DNA from: Myxococcales bacterium
GTDB lineage: Bacteria > Myxococcota_A > Polyangia > Polyangiales > Ga0077539
Length of the DNA: 64,000 bases
Direction of reading: 5' to 3'
Assembly: GCA_030652255.1 (NCBI GenBank)
Contig: JAUSAZ010000140.1
Span: 26,353 to 90,352 of the forward strand
Positions 26,199 through 34,300 of this stretch are shown here, one piece after another. Under the pieces are notes generated by a model. The model was not told the origin of the DNA. It was given only the letters and a program-made list of their open reading frames with translations, and ran no database searches. The stretch's first letter is position 1. Every line of letters starts with the position of its first letter. A program made the translations under genes and the position numbers.

Positions 26199-26374
26199 GA
26201 CCGCCTCCGTGAGAGCGACGCCGCGACGCCGCGCGGCGAGAAGCAACTGTACCACCGTCGTGTAGAGCTTTTTGCCGCGCGGCACCTGACCGTAGCGCTC
26301 GCGCAGTGAGCGGAGCGCCGGCGGGGGTGGCGGTCTCCGTGCAACGCCTTCCCGGTGGTAGCTTGCGCGCGACC

Positions 26375-26956
26375 ATGAGGATGAAGCCACTGCCGCGCGG
26401 AGCGTCGCTCCGCGTCGCTGCGACGGTGCTGTTGGGGATCGCCGGGTGTGGGGTCGCGCACGCACAACCGCGACGGGACGCGGGGACACGGCGTGATGCT
26501 GGCGTGACGGCAAGGACGGACGCGGGCGTGGCGACGGCGCGACGCGACGCGGGCGTAGCGACGGTGCGGCGAGACGCGGGCGTGGCGACGGCGCGACGGG
26601 ACGCGGGCGTAGCGACGGCGCGACGGGACGCAGGCGTCGACGTGCCGGTGCTGCCGGCGACGCATGGGCGCATCGAGCCCCGCGCGGCGCAGCAGGTGCT
26701 GGCGACGCGCGCGACCGAGGTGCGCAGGTGCTACGAGCAGGCGCTCGCGAGGGACGCGACGCTCCAGGGTGAGCTGACGGTGCGGCTGCGGGTGGAGCCC
26801 GACGGGCGGGTGTCGCAGACGGCGCTCAGCGGCGACGACGCGCTGCGCGGGGCGGGGCGGTGCATGGAGCAGGCGCTGCGGGGGCTGGTATTTCCGGCGC
26901 CGACGGGTGGCGCTGCGACGGTGACGGTGCCGTACGTGTTTCGCGCAGGGGAGTGA
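26375..26956 (+). CDS. AgmX/PglI- or TonB-like periplasmic lipoprotein with RRDAGV repeats
   Basis: The 193-residue product begins at the ATG at 26375 (an ATG two codons later is equally plausible). It has a signal peptide with 'LGIAGCG' as the likely lipobox, although 'VAHAQ' four residues on could be a signal peptidase I site instead. Residues 35-90 are tandem copies of Arg-Arg-Asp-Ala-Gly-Val-Ala-Thr. The C-terminal half has the AgmX/PglI C-terminal domain pattern: 'RIEPRAAQQVLATRATEVRRCYEQAL', 'GELTVRLRVEPDGRVSQTAL', 'CMEQALRGLVFPAPTGGAATVTVPYVF'. This domain is common in myxobacterial envelope and motility proteins. A role at the cell envelope is likely; the partner is unknown. Confidence 0.8.
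   Translation: MRMKPLPRGASLRVAATVLLGIAGCGVAHAQPRRDAGTRRDAGVTARTDAGVATARRDAGVATVRRDAGVATARRDAGVATARRDAGVDVPVLPATHGRIEPRAAQQVLATRATEVRRCYEQALARDATLQGELTVRLRVEPDGRVSQTALSGDDALRGAGRCMEQALRGLVFPAPTGGAATVTVPYVFRAGE
26513..26641 (+). repeat. 27-nt tandem coding repeat (RRDAGVATA)
   Basis: Three nearly identical 27-nt units (26540-26620), each encoding Arg-Arg-Asp-Ala-Gly-Val-Ala-Thr-Ala/Val, are flanked by partial units on both sides. They form the linker between signal peptide and folded domain of the lipoprotein encoded at 26375-26956. High identity between units suggests recent slippage or unequal exchange. Because the unit is a multiple of three, copy-number change would alter linker length without breaking the frame. 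Confidence 0.8.
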
Positions 26957-27229
26957 GCGCGAACCCTCGTATCCCCAGCGAGGCGCCCACGCCACGCGCG
27001 ACGTGAGCACGCCACGCCCGCTCGCCGCGCCACACTCCCCCGCGCGTCGCGATGCGCGCCATCCGCTGCGATTCACGGACTCCGCGTGTCGTGGCCCGCG
27101 CCGTGCGTAGGGACCTCTGCAGACCGCGCCGGGTGGCCGGCAGGCGCCGCATCACAGCGCCGCCACGCCGCCCGAGCGCCCGGTCTCGCGAAGTCGCTCG
27201 CTCTCTCCCCGATGCGAAAGGTCACTGCC

Positions 27230-27622
27230 ATGAAGCACTCCCTCCACACGCTCGTCGCCGCGCTCCTCCTCGGCTCCCTCACCGGCTGCGGATCGCTGAT
27301 GCTCCCGCCCGGCTACGTGGCCGCCAACGGTCACCCCGGCGCGGTCCACGCCAACGCGGGCGCTGGCCTCTCGGGCGGCGCGTCGATGGGTCCGGACGAG
27401 GCGGCGCCGGAGAGCAACAACTGCATCACCGCGACGGCGTGCAACTACGACTCGGACTGCCCCAACGGCGGTCACTGCAGCGGCTCGATGCGCCGCTGCT
27501 TCGACCCCGAGCCCGTCGCGTCGCGGCTGCTGACCTGCCACCTCAACACCTGCCTCTGGGACACCGAGTGCCCTGCCGAGTGGTCGTGCAACAGCGCCAC
27601 CCGCCACTGCCAGCTCCGCTGA
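27230..27622 (+). CDS. Small Cys-rich lipoprotein
   Basis: The 130-residue product starts at the ATG at 27230, with a clear lipoprotein signal peptide (LLLGSLTGC, Cys19). Upstream in-frame Met codons (27086, 27212) would extend it with Arg-rich sequence and are less likely. The mature part has a Gly/Ala-rich segment, then Cys residues in the arrangement Cys-Asn-x-Asp-x-Asp-Cys-x-x-Gly-x-Cys ('CNYDSDCPNGGHC') and 'CLWDTECPAEWSC'. This two-fold Cys-x4/5-Asp/Glu-Cys module is typical of secreted myxobacterial proteins and is probably disulfide-bonded. The function is unknown. The 273 nt before it (26957-27229) show no other feature. Confidence 0.75.
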   Translation: MKHSLHTLVAALLLGSLTGCGSLMLPPGYVAANGHPGAVHANAGAGLSGGASMGPDEAAPESNNCITATACNYDSDCPNGGHCSGSMRRCFDPEPVASRLLTCHLNTCLWDTECPAEWSCNSATRHCQLR

Positions 27623-27722
27623 GGCGCCGCCACCGCCGACCTGGCGCCTGCGCCGCGCCCCCTCCGTGACCCGCCCACTCCCATGCGCGCCCCGCCTTGC
27701 GGTATGAGCCTCCGCACCGCCC

Positions 27723-29603
27723 ATGAACGCCCGCTGGACCACCCTCGCGCTCACCGCCGCGCTCGCCGCCCTCGGCTGCGCGTCGGAGATCACCGCCGTC
27801 CCCCGCGCCGACGCCGCCGCGTCCGACATCGCTGCGCCCGATGTCACCGCTGCGCCCGATGTCATCGACGCACCCGACGCGCCCGATGTCGTCGACGCGC
27901 CCGACGTGCCCGTGGACGTGCCCGCCCCGCGCGACCTGCCCCCCGACGACGTCGACCAGGCCTGCCCCAACAACGCCACCGACCGCTGCCTCTCCTTCCC
28001 GCCGGGTCCCTGCAGCGACCTCTCCGACGGCCGCGAGCGGGTCGTCTCCTTCGCGGGCTTCAACCAGGACCACGCCCCGAGCTGCGCGGGCGCCATGACC
28101 TCCGCGGGCCCCGACGCCGTGCTCCCGCTCATCATCACGCAGACCAGCGACGTGAACATCGCCGCCGCCCCGGGTCCCAGCGACGCCGTCGTGGTCGCGC
28201 TCCACGCCGCCGACCAGTGCGGCGACGCGCGCCAGGAGATCCTCTGCGTCAACGGCAGCAACGCCATCGGGGCCATCGCCACGGCGCGCGCCAGCTCGCT
28301 CCCGCCGGGGCGCTACACCATCACCGTGGCCACCGCGCGGGGCCTCGACGTGCGGCTCCAGACGCAGGTCACCGCCGCGCGCCCGCGCCTCCCCGGCGAC
28401 CTCTGCCCGGGCATCCCGGTGACCGCCGATGGTCCCGCGGTGAGCGTCGACACCAGCCGCTTCGCCACCTACTCCGACTACGGCACCACCTGCGGGTACT
28501 TCTCGACCCGCGCCCTCGGCTGGGCCGACGCGGTCTTCAGCTACACGCTCACCGAGGCACGCGACGTGCGCATCGACGTCGAGGGCAGCGCCGAGGAGGA
28601 GCTCTACCTCGAGGTGTCGCCCGTGTGTGGCTCGACCTCGCAGGCCGTCCCCGGCTGCGACTCCGGGATCCCCGTCGGCCGCACGCTCCGCAACCAGCGC
28701 CCGGGCACCTACTACTTCACCGTCGAGCACCATTTCGAGGTGCGCCCCGCCCACACCCTCACGGCCCGCGTCACCACCTCCGCCCCGACGCTCCCCGGTC
28801 CGAGCTCGCGCTGCCCCGGTGAGCCCATCGCCGCCGAGGCCGGGACCAGCTCCGCCGACGTCGACGTGCTCACCCCGGGCCCCACCCTCGCGTGCCTCCC
28901 CCGGCAGCGCGCGAGCGCCTTCTGGACCCTCACCGCCCCCGGCGGCGACGGCGACCTCCTGCTCAACGTGGCGAGCTCGGCCCTGCGCGGCGACGCGGCG
29001 CTGCAGGTGCGCGACGCCTGCGAGGGTGAGCCCGGCTTCGGGTGCGTGGGCCCCGAAGACCGCACCGCGCGCTCGGTCTGGACGCGCCTCCAGGGCATCG
29101 AGGCGGGTCGTCGGCTGGTGGTGCACGGCGCCACCAACGCCTCGGGCGGCGCCCTGACGGCGCGGTGGTTCCGGGTGCCCGCGGCGACGCCGACGGAGGT
29201 GACCGGCAACGTGACCTGCGCGGCCGTGGCGCGCATCCCCCCGGAGGGCGGGGTGTTCACCGGCAGCACCGCGGACGCCACCGCCGTGGCGACGCCCCCG
29301 TGCGCGACGACCATGTCCGGCTGCGCGGGCGCGCGCGGCGTGCTCTACCGCCTCGACCTCCCGGCGCGGCGTCGCGTGGTGGCCATCGAGCGCAGCGGCG
29401 ACTTCGACACCCTGCTCTCCCTCAGCGGCGGAATGAACTGCCCCGGGCGCAGCTTCGGGGCGATCTGCAACGACGACTGGTACAGCACCGACTCGCAGGT
29501 GGAGGGCGTGCTCGAGCCCGGCACCTACTGGATCTTCGTGGGCGGCTGCGGCGCCACGCAGACCGGGCGCTACACCCTCGAGGTGTCGGTGCTCCCGCCG
29601 TAG
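27723..29603 (+). CDS. Surface lipoprotein with repeated PPC-like beta domains
   Basis: The 626-residue product has a lipoprotein signal peptide (LAALGC, Cys19) and an Asp-Val/Ala-Pro-Asp spacer to about residue 80. The body seems to be about four copies of a beta-sandwich module with recurring 'YTITVATARGLDVRLQTQV', 'GTYYFTVEHH' and 'GTYWIFVGGCGATQTGRYTLEV'. The Pro-Gly-x-Tyr-x-[FI]-x-V pattern followed by Gly-x-[YF]-x-L is the signature of bacterial pre-peptidase C-terminal (PPC) domains. Conserved Cys pairs lie near 'CPGEPI' and 'CLPRQRAS'. PPC domains are secretion- or surface-associated, and no protease domain is present here. It is probably a surface binding or structural protein. Confidence 0.78.
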   Translation: MNARWTTLALTAALAALGCASEITAVPRADAAASDIAAPDVTAAPDVIDAPDAPDVVDAPDVPVDVPAPRDLPPDDVDQACPNNATDRCLSFPPGPCSDLSDGRERVVSFAGFNQDHAPSCAGAMTSAGPDAVLPLIITQTSDVNIAAAPGPSDAVVVALHAADQCGDARQEILCVNGSNAIGAIATARASSLPPGRYTITVATARGLDVRLQTQVTAARPRLPGDLCPGIPVTADGPAVSVDTSRFATYSDYGTTCGYFSTRALGWADAVFSYTLTEARDVRIDVEGSAEEELYLEVSPVCGSTSQAVPGCDSGIPVGRTLRNQRPGTYYFTVEHHFEVRPAHTLTARVTTSAPTLPGPSSRCPGEPIAAEAGTSSADVDVLTPGPTLACLPRQRASAFWTLTAPGGDGDLLLNVASSALRGDAALQVRDACEGEPGFGCVGPEDRTARSVWTRLQGIEAGRRLVVHGATNASGGALTARWFRVPAATPTEVTGNVTCAAVARIPPEGGVFTGSTADATAVATPPCATTMSGCAGARGVLYRLDLPARRRVVAIERSGDFDTLLSLSGGMNCPGRSFGAICNDDWYSTDSQVEGVLEPGTYWIFVGGCGATQTGRYTLEVSVLPP

Positions 29604-29610
29604 TCCGGCG

Positions 29611-30990
29611 CTACGGGCACCCGTCGTCCGCGGTGCCGTCGCAGTCCTCGTCGAGGCCGTTGCCGCAGCGCTCCATCGCTGGGCCGACCTCGCCCGTGCA
29701 GGCGCCCCACGCGCCCGCGGCGCACACCTGCCGCCCCGCCCGGCAGGTGCCGCGCATGTCGACCGGCGCGGGCGTCCATCGGAGGCCGCTGCCGGACAGC
29801 ATCGGGCGGGCCATGTTGAAGCTCACCAGGTCGGTGGACGCGGCGCTCTCGTCGCCCTGGATGCCCACCGTGGCGCCCGACCCCAGCGTGCGCTCGGGGT
29901 CGCCCTCCAGCCGGCCGTAGAGCACCTCGATGACGTGGCTGCCCTCCTCGAGCACCACCTCGAAGCTCAGGTGCGACTCGTTGGTCGCCGGGAAGAACCG
30001 CGCGTCGTGCCACTCGATGACGAAGACCCGCGAGGGCGCCCGCCCGACGGTGGCGGTGCAGATGCCGTCGCGCATGGCGAGGTCGTCCCAGAACGCGAAC
30101 ACCGACGAGGTCGCCCGCGCCGCGGGGAGCGTGGTGTTGTTGAAGCTCCAGGTGGCGGCCGCGAAGCCCACCACCCCGTTGGCCGTGAAGGTCACCGCCG
30201 TCGCCGGCCGGCCGAAGGCCTGGAACGCGAAGGGCAGCGCCTCGGTGGCCATCCCGTCGTCGGCGCCCGCGAGGTAGGTGCGGTGCCCCTCGACCGCGCA
30301 CGCGTCGATGTACATCCGCGCGGCGGGCATCGGGTTCATCGAGGGGGCCCGGGTGTAGCGCCCCGGGGTCGACCACGAGAGGTCGCCGCACTGCTGCGTG
30401 ACGCCGTCGTCGACCATGCCGTCGCAGTCGTCGTCGAGGCCGTTGCAGGTCTCCACGGAGGGCACCACCTCGGAGGCGCAGGGCCCCCACGCGCCCATCA
30501 GGCAGGCCTGCGTGCCCGCGCGGCAGACGCCCACCCCCGCGGCGCTCGCCGGGCCGGTGTAGCACCCGCGCGGCGCGATCTCGTCGACCATGCCGTTGCA
30601 GTCGTCGTCGAGTCCGTTGCAGGTCTCGGGCGACGGCGCGCCCGGGCCGACGCCGCACACGGTGATGCCCAGGTCGGCGCGGCAGGCGTAGGCGCCCGCG
30701 CGCTGGCACCCGCCGACGCCCACGGAGCACGGCGTGCCCACGGGTGGGCTCGCGCCCTCGCAGCCTACCGATCCGAGGTCGCGGGGGACGCTCGCATCCA
30801 CCGCGGGCGACCCCGCGTCGACGCCGACCCCGAGGTCGAGCGCGACGGAGACGTCGACCCCGGGCACCGGGACGTCGACCGGGGCGACCGCGGCGTCGTC
30901 GCGCCGGGCCTCCCCGATGGTCACGCTGCTGCCACACCCCGCGAGCGCGAGCGCGCCGCCCAGCCACCACCGTCGACGTGTCGTTCGCAT
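29611..30990 (-). CDS. MopE-like lipoprotein with Asp-rich Cys modules
   Basis: The product has 459 residues from the ATG at 30990, which directly begins a lipoprotein signal peptide (LALAGC). The frame is open for another 103 codons upstream, but that part is antisense to the next gene. A short Asp-Val-Pro spacer follows, then two copies of 'ETCNGLDDDCNGMVDE'-type modules and a C-terminal degenerate 'CGNGLDEDCDGTADDGC'. These Cys-Asn-Gly-x-Asp-Asp-Asp-Cys modules are the MopE-like putative metal-binding repeats. Between them is a nidogen/NIDO-like segment: 'NGVVGFAAATWSFNNTTLP', 'VFAFWDDLAMRDG', 'VFVIEWHDARFF', 'FEVVLEEGSHVIEVLYG'. It is probably a surface adhesin-like protein. It faces the PPC lipoprotein tail to tail with 7 nt between stops. 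Confidence 0.85.
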   Translation of the reverse strand: MRTTRRRWWLGGALALAGCGSSVTIGEARRDDAAVAPVDVPVPGVDVSVALDLGVGVDAGSPAVDASVPRDLGSVGCEGASPPVGTPCSVGVGGCQRAGAYACRADLGITVCGVGPGAPSPETCNGLDDDCNGMVDEIAPRGCYTGPASAAGVGVCRAGTQACLMGAWGPCASEVVPSVETCNGLDDDCDGMVDDGVTQQCGDLSWSTPGRYTRAPSMNPMPAARMYIDACAVEGHRTYLAGADDGMATEALPFAFQAFGRPATAVTFTANGVVGFAAATWSFNNTTLPAARATSSVFAFWDDLAMRDGICTATVGRAPSRVFVIEWHDARFFPATNESHLSFEVVLEEGSHVIEVLYGRLEGDPERTLGSGATVGIQGDESAASTDLVSFNMARPMLSGSGLRWTPAPVDMRGTCRAGRQVCAAGAWGACTGEVGPAMERCGNGLDEDCDGTADDGCP

Positions 30991-31024
30991 CCGGCGCGTG
31001 GGTGGGGACACGCCCGCCGGGGCG

Positions 31025-31822
31025 TCATCGATTCTCGGGGTCGGCGATGTTTTCACGCAGCGCCCGCACCGCCGGGGCCACCGTGCTCGCCGGGTTCGCC
31101 CGCAGGAACACGTCGGCCCGCGCCCGCGCCTCGTCGCCCCGGCCCATGCGCCGCAGCGCCTCGATGGCGTAGCGGGCGCGCTCGTGGGCCAGCACGCCGG
31201 CTCCGTCGAGGCGCCGGTCGAGGGCGTCGAGGGCGTCGAGGGCCGCCGCGGGGTCGCGGTCGAGCATCGCGCGCGCCGAGCTGAAGGCCGCGAGCTCACC
31301 CTCGGCGCCGAGCGCTGCGGGCGCGGCGACGGGCGCAGGCGTGCGCGGGGCGACGGGCGCCCGACGGACGATCACGCGACGGGCGGGCGCGACGGCGGCG
31401 GCGGGCGCGACGGGGCGCTCGACGGGGCGCTCGACGGGCGGCGGCGGGAGGGCGCTCGTCGGGGCCTGCGTGGCGGGCGCGGGCGCGGTCGTGCGGGCCA
31501 TGGGCGCGGCGACGTGGGCGGGACGGGGCGCGGGCGCCGGGGCGCGGTGCACCACCAGCGAGGCCGCGGTCATCAGGGCGGCGACGACCGAGGCCTTCGC
31601 CCCGGTGAGGGCGAGCGCGCCGCCGGACGCAGCGGCCCCCTTCGCGGCGGTGGCGCCCGCGGCGGCCGAGGCGGTGCCCGCGCCCGCGGTGGAGGCGCGC
31701 ACGGCCTCCCACACCCGGAGTCGCGCGGCGGGGTCGGGACCGCCCGCGGCGCGCAGCAGGTCGCGGGCGCCGGGCGGGGCGTCGGCGGCGCCGTCCAGCC
31801 AGCGGCGGGGCGCGCGGCTCAT
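31025..31822 (-). CDS. Probable anti-sigma factor / membrane protein paired with the ECF sigma gene
   Basis: The 265-residue product overlaps the upstream sigma factor gene by 4 nt (ATGA), a standard sign of a sigma/anti-sigma pair. It has a cytoplasmic N-terminus of about 65 residues ('PDPAARLRVWEAVRAS'), one probable transmembrane segment at about 68-92 (Ala/Gly/Val-rich), then a long Pro/Ala-rich stretch. The C-terminal helical part ('AALDALDALDRRLDGAGVLAHERARYAIEALRR', 'GDEARARADVFLRANP') looks like a TPR-type repeat. It lacks the His-x3-Cys-x2-Cys zinc motif of ZAS anti-sigma factors. The anti-sigma role is inferred from operon layout and membrane topology. Its stop lies 34 nt before the start of the MopE-like gene. 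Confidence 0.65.
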   Translation of the reverse strand: MSRAPRRWLDGAADAPPGARDLLRAAGGPDPAARLRVWEAVRASTAGAGTASAAAGATAAKGAAASGGALALTGAKASVVAALMTAASLVVHRAPAPAPRPAHVAAPMARTTAPAPATQAPTSALPPPPVERPVERPVAPAAAVAPARRVIVRRAPVAPRTPAPVAAPAALGAEGELAAFSSARAMLDRDPAAALDALDALDRRLDGAGVLAHERARYAIEALRRMGRGDEARARADVFLRANPASTVAPAVRALRENIADPENR

Positions 31823-32436
31823 CGAGCCTCCCGGGCGTGCACGCGGGCGAGGGCCTTCTCGAAGTGACGCCGCGCGAGGCGCAGGCGGGAGTGCACGGTG
31901 TTGAGCGGACAGCCCACCAGGGCGGCGATGTCGTCCGCCGCGACGCCGTCGAGCTCGAAGAGGGCGAACACCACCCGCTGCTCGTCGGGCATGCCGTCGA
32001 GGATCCACGCGAGCGTCGCGCGGGCCTGCGCCTCGGCGGCCTGGGTGTCGGGCGACTGCTCGGGCCGCGGCGCGGGCTCTGGCGGGGCGGCGGTGATCTG
32101 CTCGCGGCGGATGTGCGCGCGGCGGCGCCAGTCGCTCGCGACGCGCGCGGCGATGCCCCACAGCCAGGTGGTGAGCGATGAGCGCCCCTCGAAGCCCGCG
32201 AGCTTGCGGTGCACCACCAGGAAGACCTCGTGGGTCTGGTCTTCCAGGTCGGCCTCGCGCACCCCGTGGGCGCGGAGCGCGCGCCACACGAAGCCCCAGT
32301 GGGCCTCGTAGATTTCCCGGAGGGTCCATGGCTGGGCGTCGGCGCGCGCCTCCGCGGGGTCGAGGTCGACGACCTCGCCGGGGCGCAGGAGTGCGGTCAG
32401 CGTGGAGGCCATCGCGAAGGGGGTGGGTGGGGGCAT
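31819..32436 (-). CDS. RNA polymerase ECF-type sigma factor
   Basis: The 205-residue product starts at the ATG at 32436; an in-frame ATG at 32412 is an alternative and neither has a good ribosome site. Region 2 is visible as 'REIYEAHWGFVWRALRAHGVREADLEDQTHEVFLVVHRKLAGFEGRSSLTTWLWGIAAR', read here in blocks, with the Asp-Leu-Glu-Asp-x-x-x-Glu-Val-Phe core and the 'TWLWGIAARVASDWRRR' helix. Region 4 is 'LDGMPDEQRVVFALFELDGVAADDIAALVGCPLNTVHSRLRLARRHF', with the helix-turn-helix at Ile-Ala-Ala-Leu-Val-Gly. It directs RNA polymerase to an unknown set of promoters, probably held inactive by the overlapping downstream gene product. Confidence 0.93.
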   Translation of the reverse strand: MPPPTPFAMASTLTALLRPGEVVDLDPAEARADAQPWTLREIYEAHWGFVWRALRAHGVREADLEDQTHEVFLVVHRKLAGFEGRSSLTTWLWGIAARVASDWRRRAHIRREQITAAPPEPAPRPEQSPDTQAAEAQARATLAWILDGMPDEQRVVFALFELDGVAADDIAALVGCPLNTVHSRLRLARRHFEKALARVHAREAR

Positions 32437-32450
32437 GGCCCCGGCGGCCG

Positions 32451-33440
32451 TCACTCGAAATGCAGCCCGACGCCGATTGTGGTCCGCAGCCCGACGGGCG
32501 CCACCCGCCCGACCTCGCCCACCCCGTCGACCACGAGGGTGTCGCGCACCAGCGGGGCGACCGCGTGGGCGTCGGCCATCAGGTGCACGTAGCGCCCGAG
32601 CGACCAGCGCGCCCGGGCGCCCGCCTCGAGGGCCACGTAGGGGCGCTCGCGGATGCGGTCGACGCTGAAGCCCTGCCCCGCGGCGACGAGCGCGCCGCCG
32701 AGCGCCCCCGCGCACAGGCTCAGCGAGAGGGCGCCGCGGGCGCCGCGCCAGGGGCACACCGCGAGCCCGACGAGGGCGAAGGTCACCACGGCGCGCCCGA
32801 GGGGAAGATCGACGGAGGCGCCGGGCTGGTAGATCCCGGTGACGACGAAGGTGGGCCAGCGCGGCGGGCGGAGCTCGACGACCAGCGCGGCGACGGAGGA
32901 GAGCGCGGGGATGGTTCCGAGGGAGAGGCCGCCGAGGGCGCTGGCGGCGACGCTCCAACGGCGCGGTCGGGCCGCGGGGCGACGGCGCGGAGCGACGGCA
33001 GGCGGCGGTGCGGGCGGTGGCGGTGCGGGCGGCGGCGGCGGTGGCGCGGGGGGGGCGATGGCGAGCGCGGCGCCGTCGAGGGTGGTCGCGATGGCGAGCG
33101 CGGCGGCGTCGACGGCGGGCGCGCAGGTGTCCGCGCGGACGTCGAGGTGGCGCTCGCCGAGCAGGGCGCCGTCGGGGGCGCGGGCGAAGAGGTCGACCGA
33201 CCAGGGGAGGGCGGGCGTCGCGCGGGTGACGACGGCCTCGAGGGAGACGGCGGCCTCGGGGGCGAGGGTGGGGTCGTAGCCGAGGTGGCGGGCGACCGCG
33301 GCGCGCAGGGCGCGGGCGTCGGGGCAGGCGTCGGCGCCGTCGCCGCGCACCCAGGAGAGCGTCGCGCGCGCCGGGTCGGCGAGCGCCGCGGCGGGGACGG
33401 ACAACGCGACCCAGGCGACCACGAGCGAGCAGGACCTCAT
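32451..33440 (-). CDS. Exported protein with Pro-rich linker, possibly outer-membrane beta-barrel
   Basis: From the ATG at 33440 the product has 329 residues, with a signal peptide ending 'PAAALADP' (type I cleavage, no lipobox). The N-terminal 100 residues ('LSWVRGDGADACPDARALRAAVARHLGYDP') form a small domain with two Cys residues common in myxobacterial hypotheticals. A run of about 30 Pro/Ala residues follows. The C-terminal 160 residues alternate hydrophobic and Gly-rich strands ('VVTFALVGLAVCPW', 'LSLSLCAGALGGALVAAGQGF') and end 'TTIGVGLHFE', as outer-membrane barrels do with a terminal aromatic-x residue. It lies 14 nt upstream of the sigma factor gene and may be part of that operon, perhaps as a sensor or a target. 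Confidence 0.7.
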   Translation of the reverse strand: MRSCSLVVAWVALSVPAAALADPARATLSWVRGDGADACPDARALRAAVARHLGYDPTLAPEAAVSLEAVVTRATPALPWSVDLFARAPDGALLGERHLDVRADTCAPAVDAAALAIATTLDGAALAIAPPAPPPPPPAPPPPAPPPAVAPRRRPAARPRRWSVAASALGGLSLGTIPALSSVAALVVELRPPRWPTFVVTGIYQPGASVDLPLGRAVVTFALVGLAVCPWRGARGALSLSLCAGALGGALVAAGQGFSVDRIRERPYVALEAGARARWSLGRYVHLMADAHAVAPLVRDTLVVDGVGEVGRVAPVGLRTTIGVGLHFE

Positions 33441-33527
33441 CCGAGCGGCCGACGCTACCACCGCTCGCGCCGGTCGCTCGCGGCGGGCCTCGCGGACGCG
33501 CGGGCTCCTCGACTACAGTCCGCGGCC

Positions 33528-34253
33528 ATGGCGCAGGTGATCCCCGAGGCGTGGCAGGTTCCGAATCGCATCCGGCAGCGGGTGGGGGTTCAGGCGGGTC
33601 GGCAGCGGGCCATGGTGGAGGAGGGGCACCTGCTGCTCATCCTCCACGAGCTGCCCGTGGACGACGAGGTCACCCGCCCGGCGAAGCTCTTCTGGCGCGC
33701 CCCGGACGGCACCTGGCGGGCCTCCGGGGCGGGTCAGTCCGGCGGCCTGCCGGTGCTCAAGCGCCACCTCGACTCCATCCAGCAGGCGCTGGCGCAGCTC
33801 GACGACCGCGTCGACGCGGGCAAGACCGCGCAGGACTTCTTCACGGTGCTCAACGCCGCGACGCCGCTGCAGCGCACCACGCGCAACCTCCACAAGGCCC
33901 TCCAGGACGCACGCGAGGGCGTCGACGACCGGGACATCATCGCGCTGCGCGACCGCGCCGGGGACCTCGAGCGAACGGCCGAGCTGCTGGTGGGCGACGC
34001 GCGCAACGCGCTGGAGTTCACCGTCGCGAAGAACGCCGAGGCGCAGGCCGCCAACGGGCAGCGCGCGGTCGACGCCCAGCACCGGCTCAACCTCCTGGCG
34101 GCGCTGTTCTTCCCGGTGACCGCGATCGGGTCGATGCTCGGGATGAACCTCCGCACGGGCATGGAGGGCGCGCCGCCGGTGGTGTTCTGGGTGGTGCTGG
34201 CGCTGGCCGTGGCGTCGGGCTTCGCGATCCGCAGCTCCCTCGACAAGAAGTAG
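33528..34253 (+). CDS. CorA-like membrane protein with GMN motif
   Basis: The 241-residue product has a soluble N-terminal part rich in helices ('HLDSIQQALAQLDDRVDAGKTAQDFFTVLNAATPLQRTTRNL', in blocks) and a C-terminal pair of hydrophobic segments. The helix before the membrane ('LNLLAALFFPVTAIGSMLGMNL') ends in Gly-Met-Asn (205-207), the selectivity-loop signature of CorA/Mrs2 magnesium channels. A second transmembrane helix, 'VVFWVVLALAVASGFAI', and a short Lys tail follow. At 241 residues it is shorter than usual CorA (about 316). A divalent-cation transport role is plausible but not certain. It diverges from the exported-protein gene with 87 nt between. Confidence 0.78.
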   Translation: MAQVIPEAWQVPNRIRQRVGVQAGRQRAMVEEGHLLLILHELPVDDEVTRPAKLFWRAPDGTWRASGAGQSGGLPVLKRHLDSIQQALAQLDDRVDAGKTAQDFFTVLNAATPLQRTTRNLHKALQDAREGVDDRDIIALRDRAGDLERTAELLVGDARNALEFTVAKNAEAQAANGQRAVDAQHRLNLLAALFFPVTAIGSMLGMNLRTGMEGAPPVVFWVVLALAVASGFAIRSSLDKK

Positions 34254-34300
34254 CGACCCGCGGCGCCGCCCGGGCCCGATTGGCCCTACCATCGCCCGTG

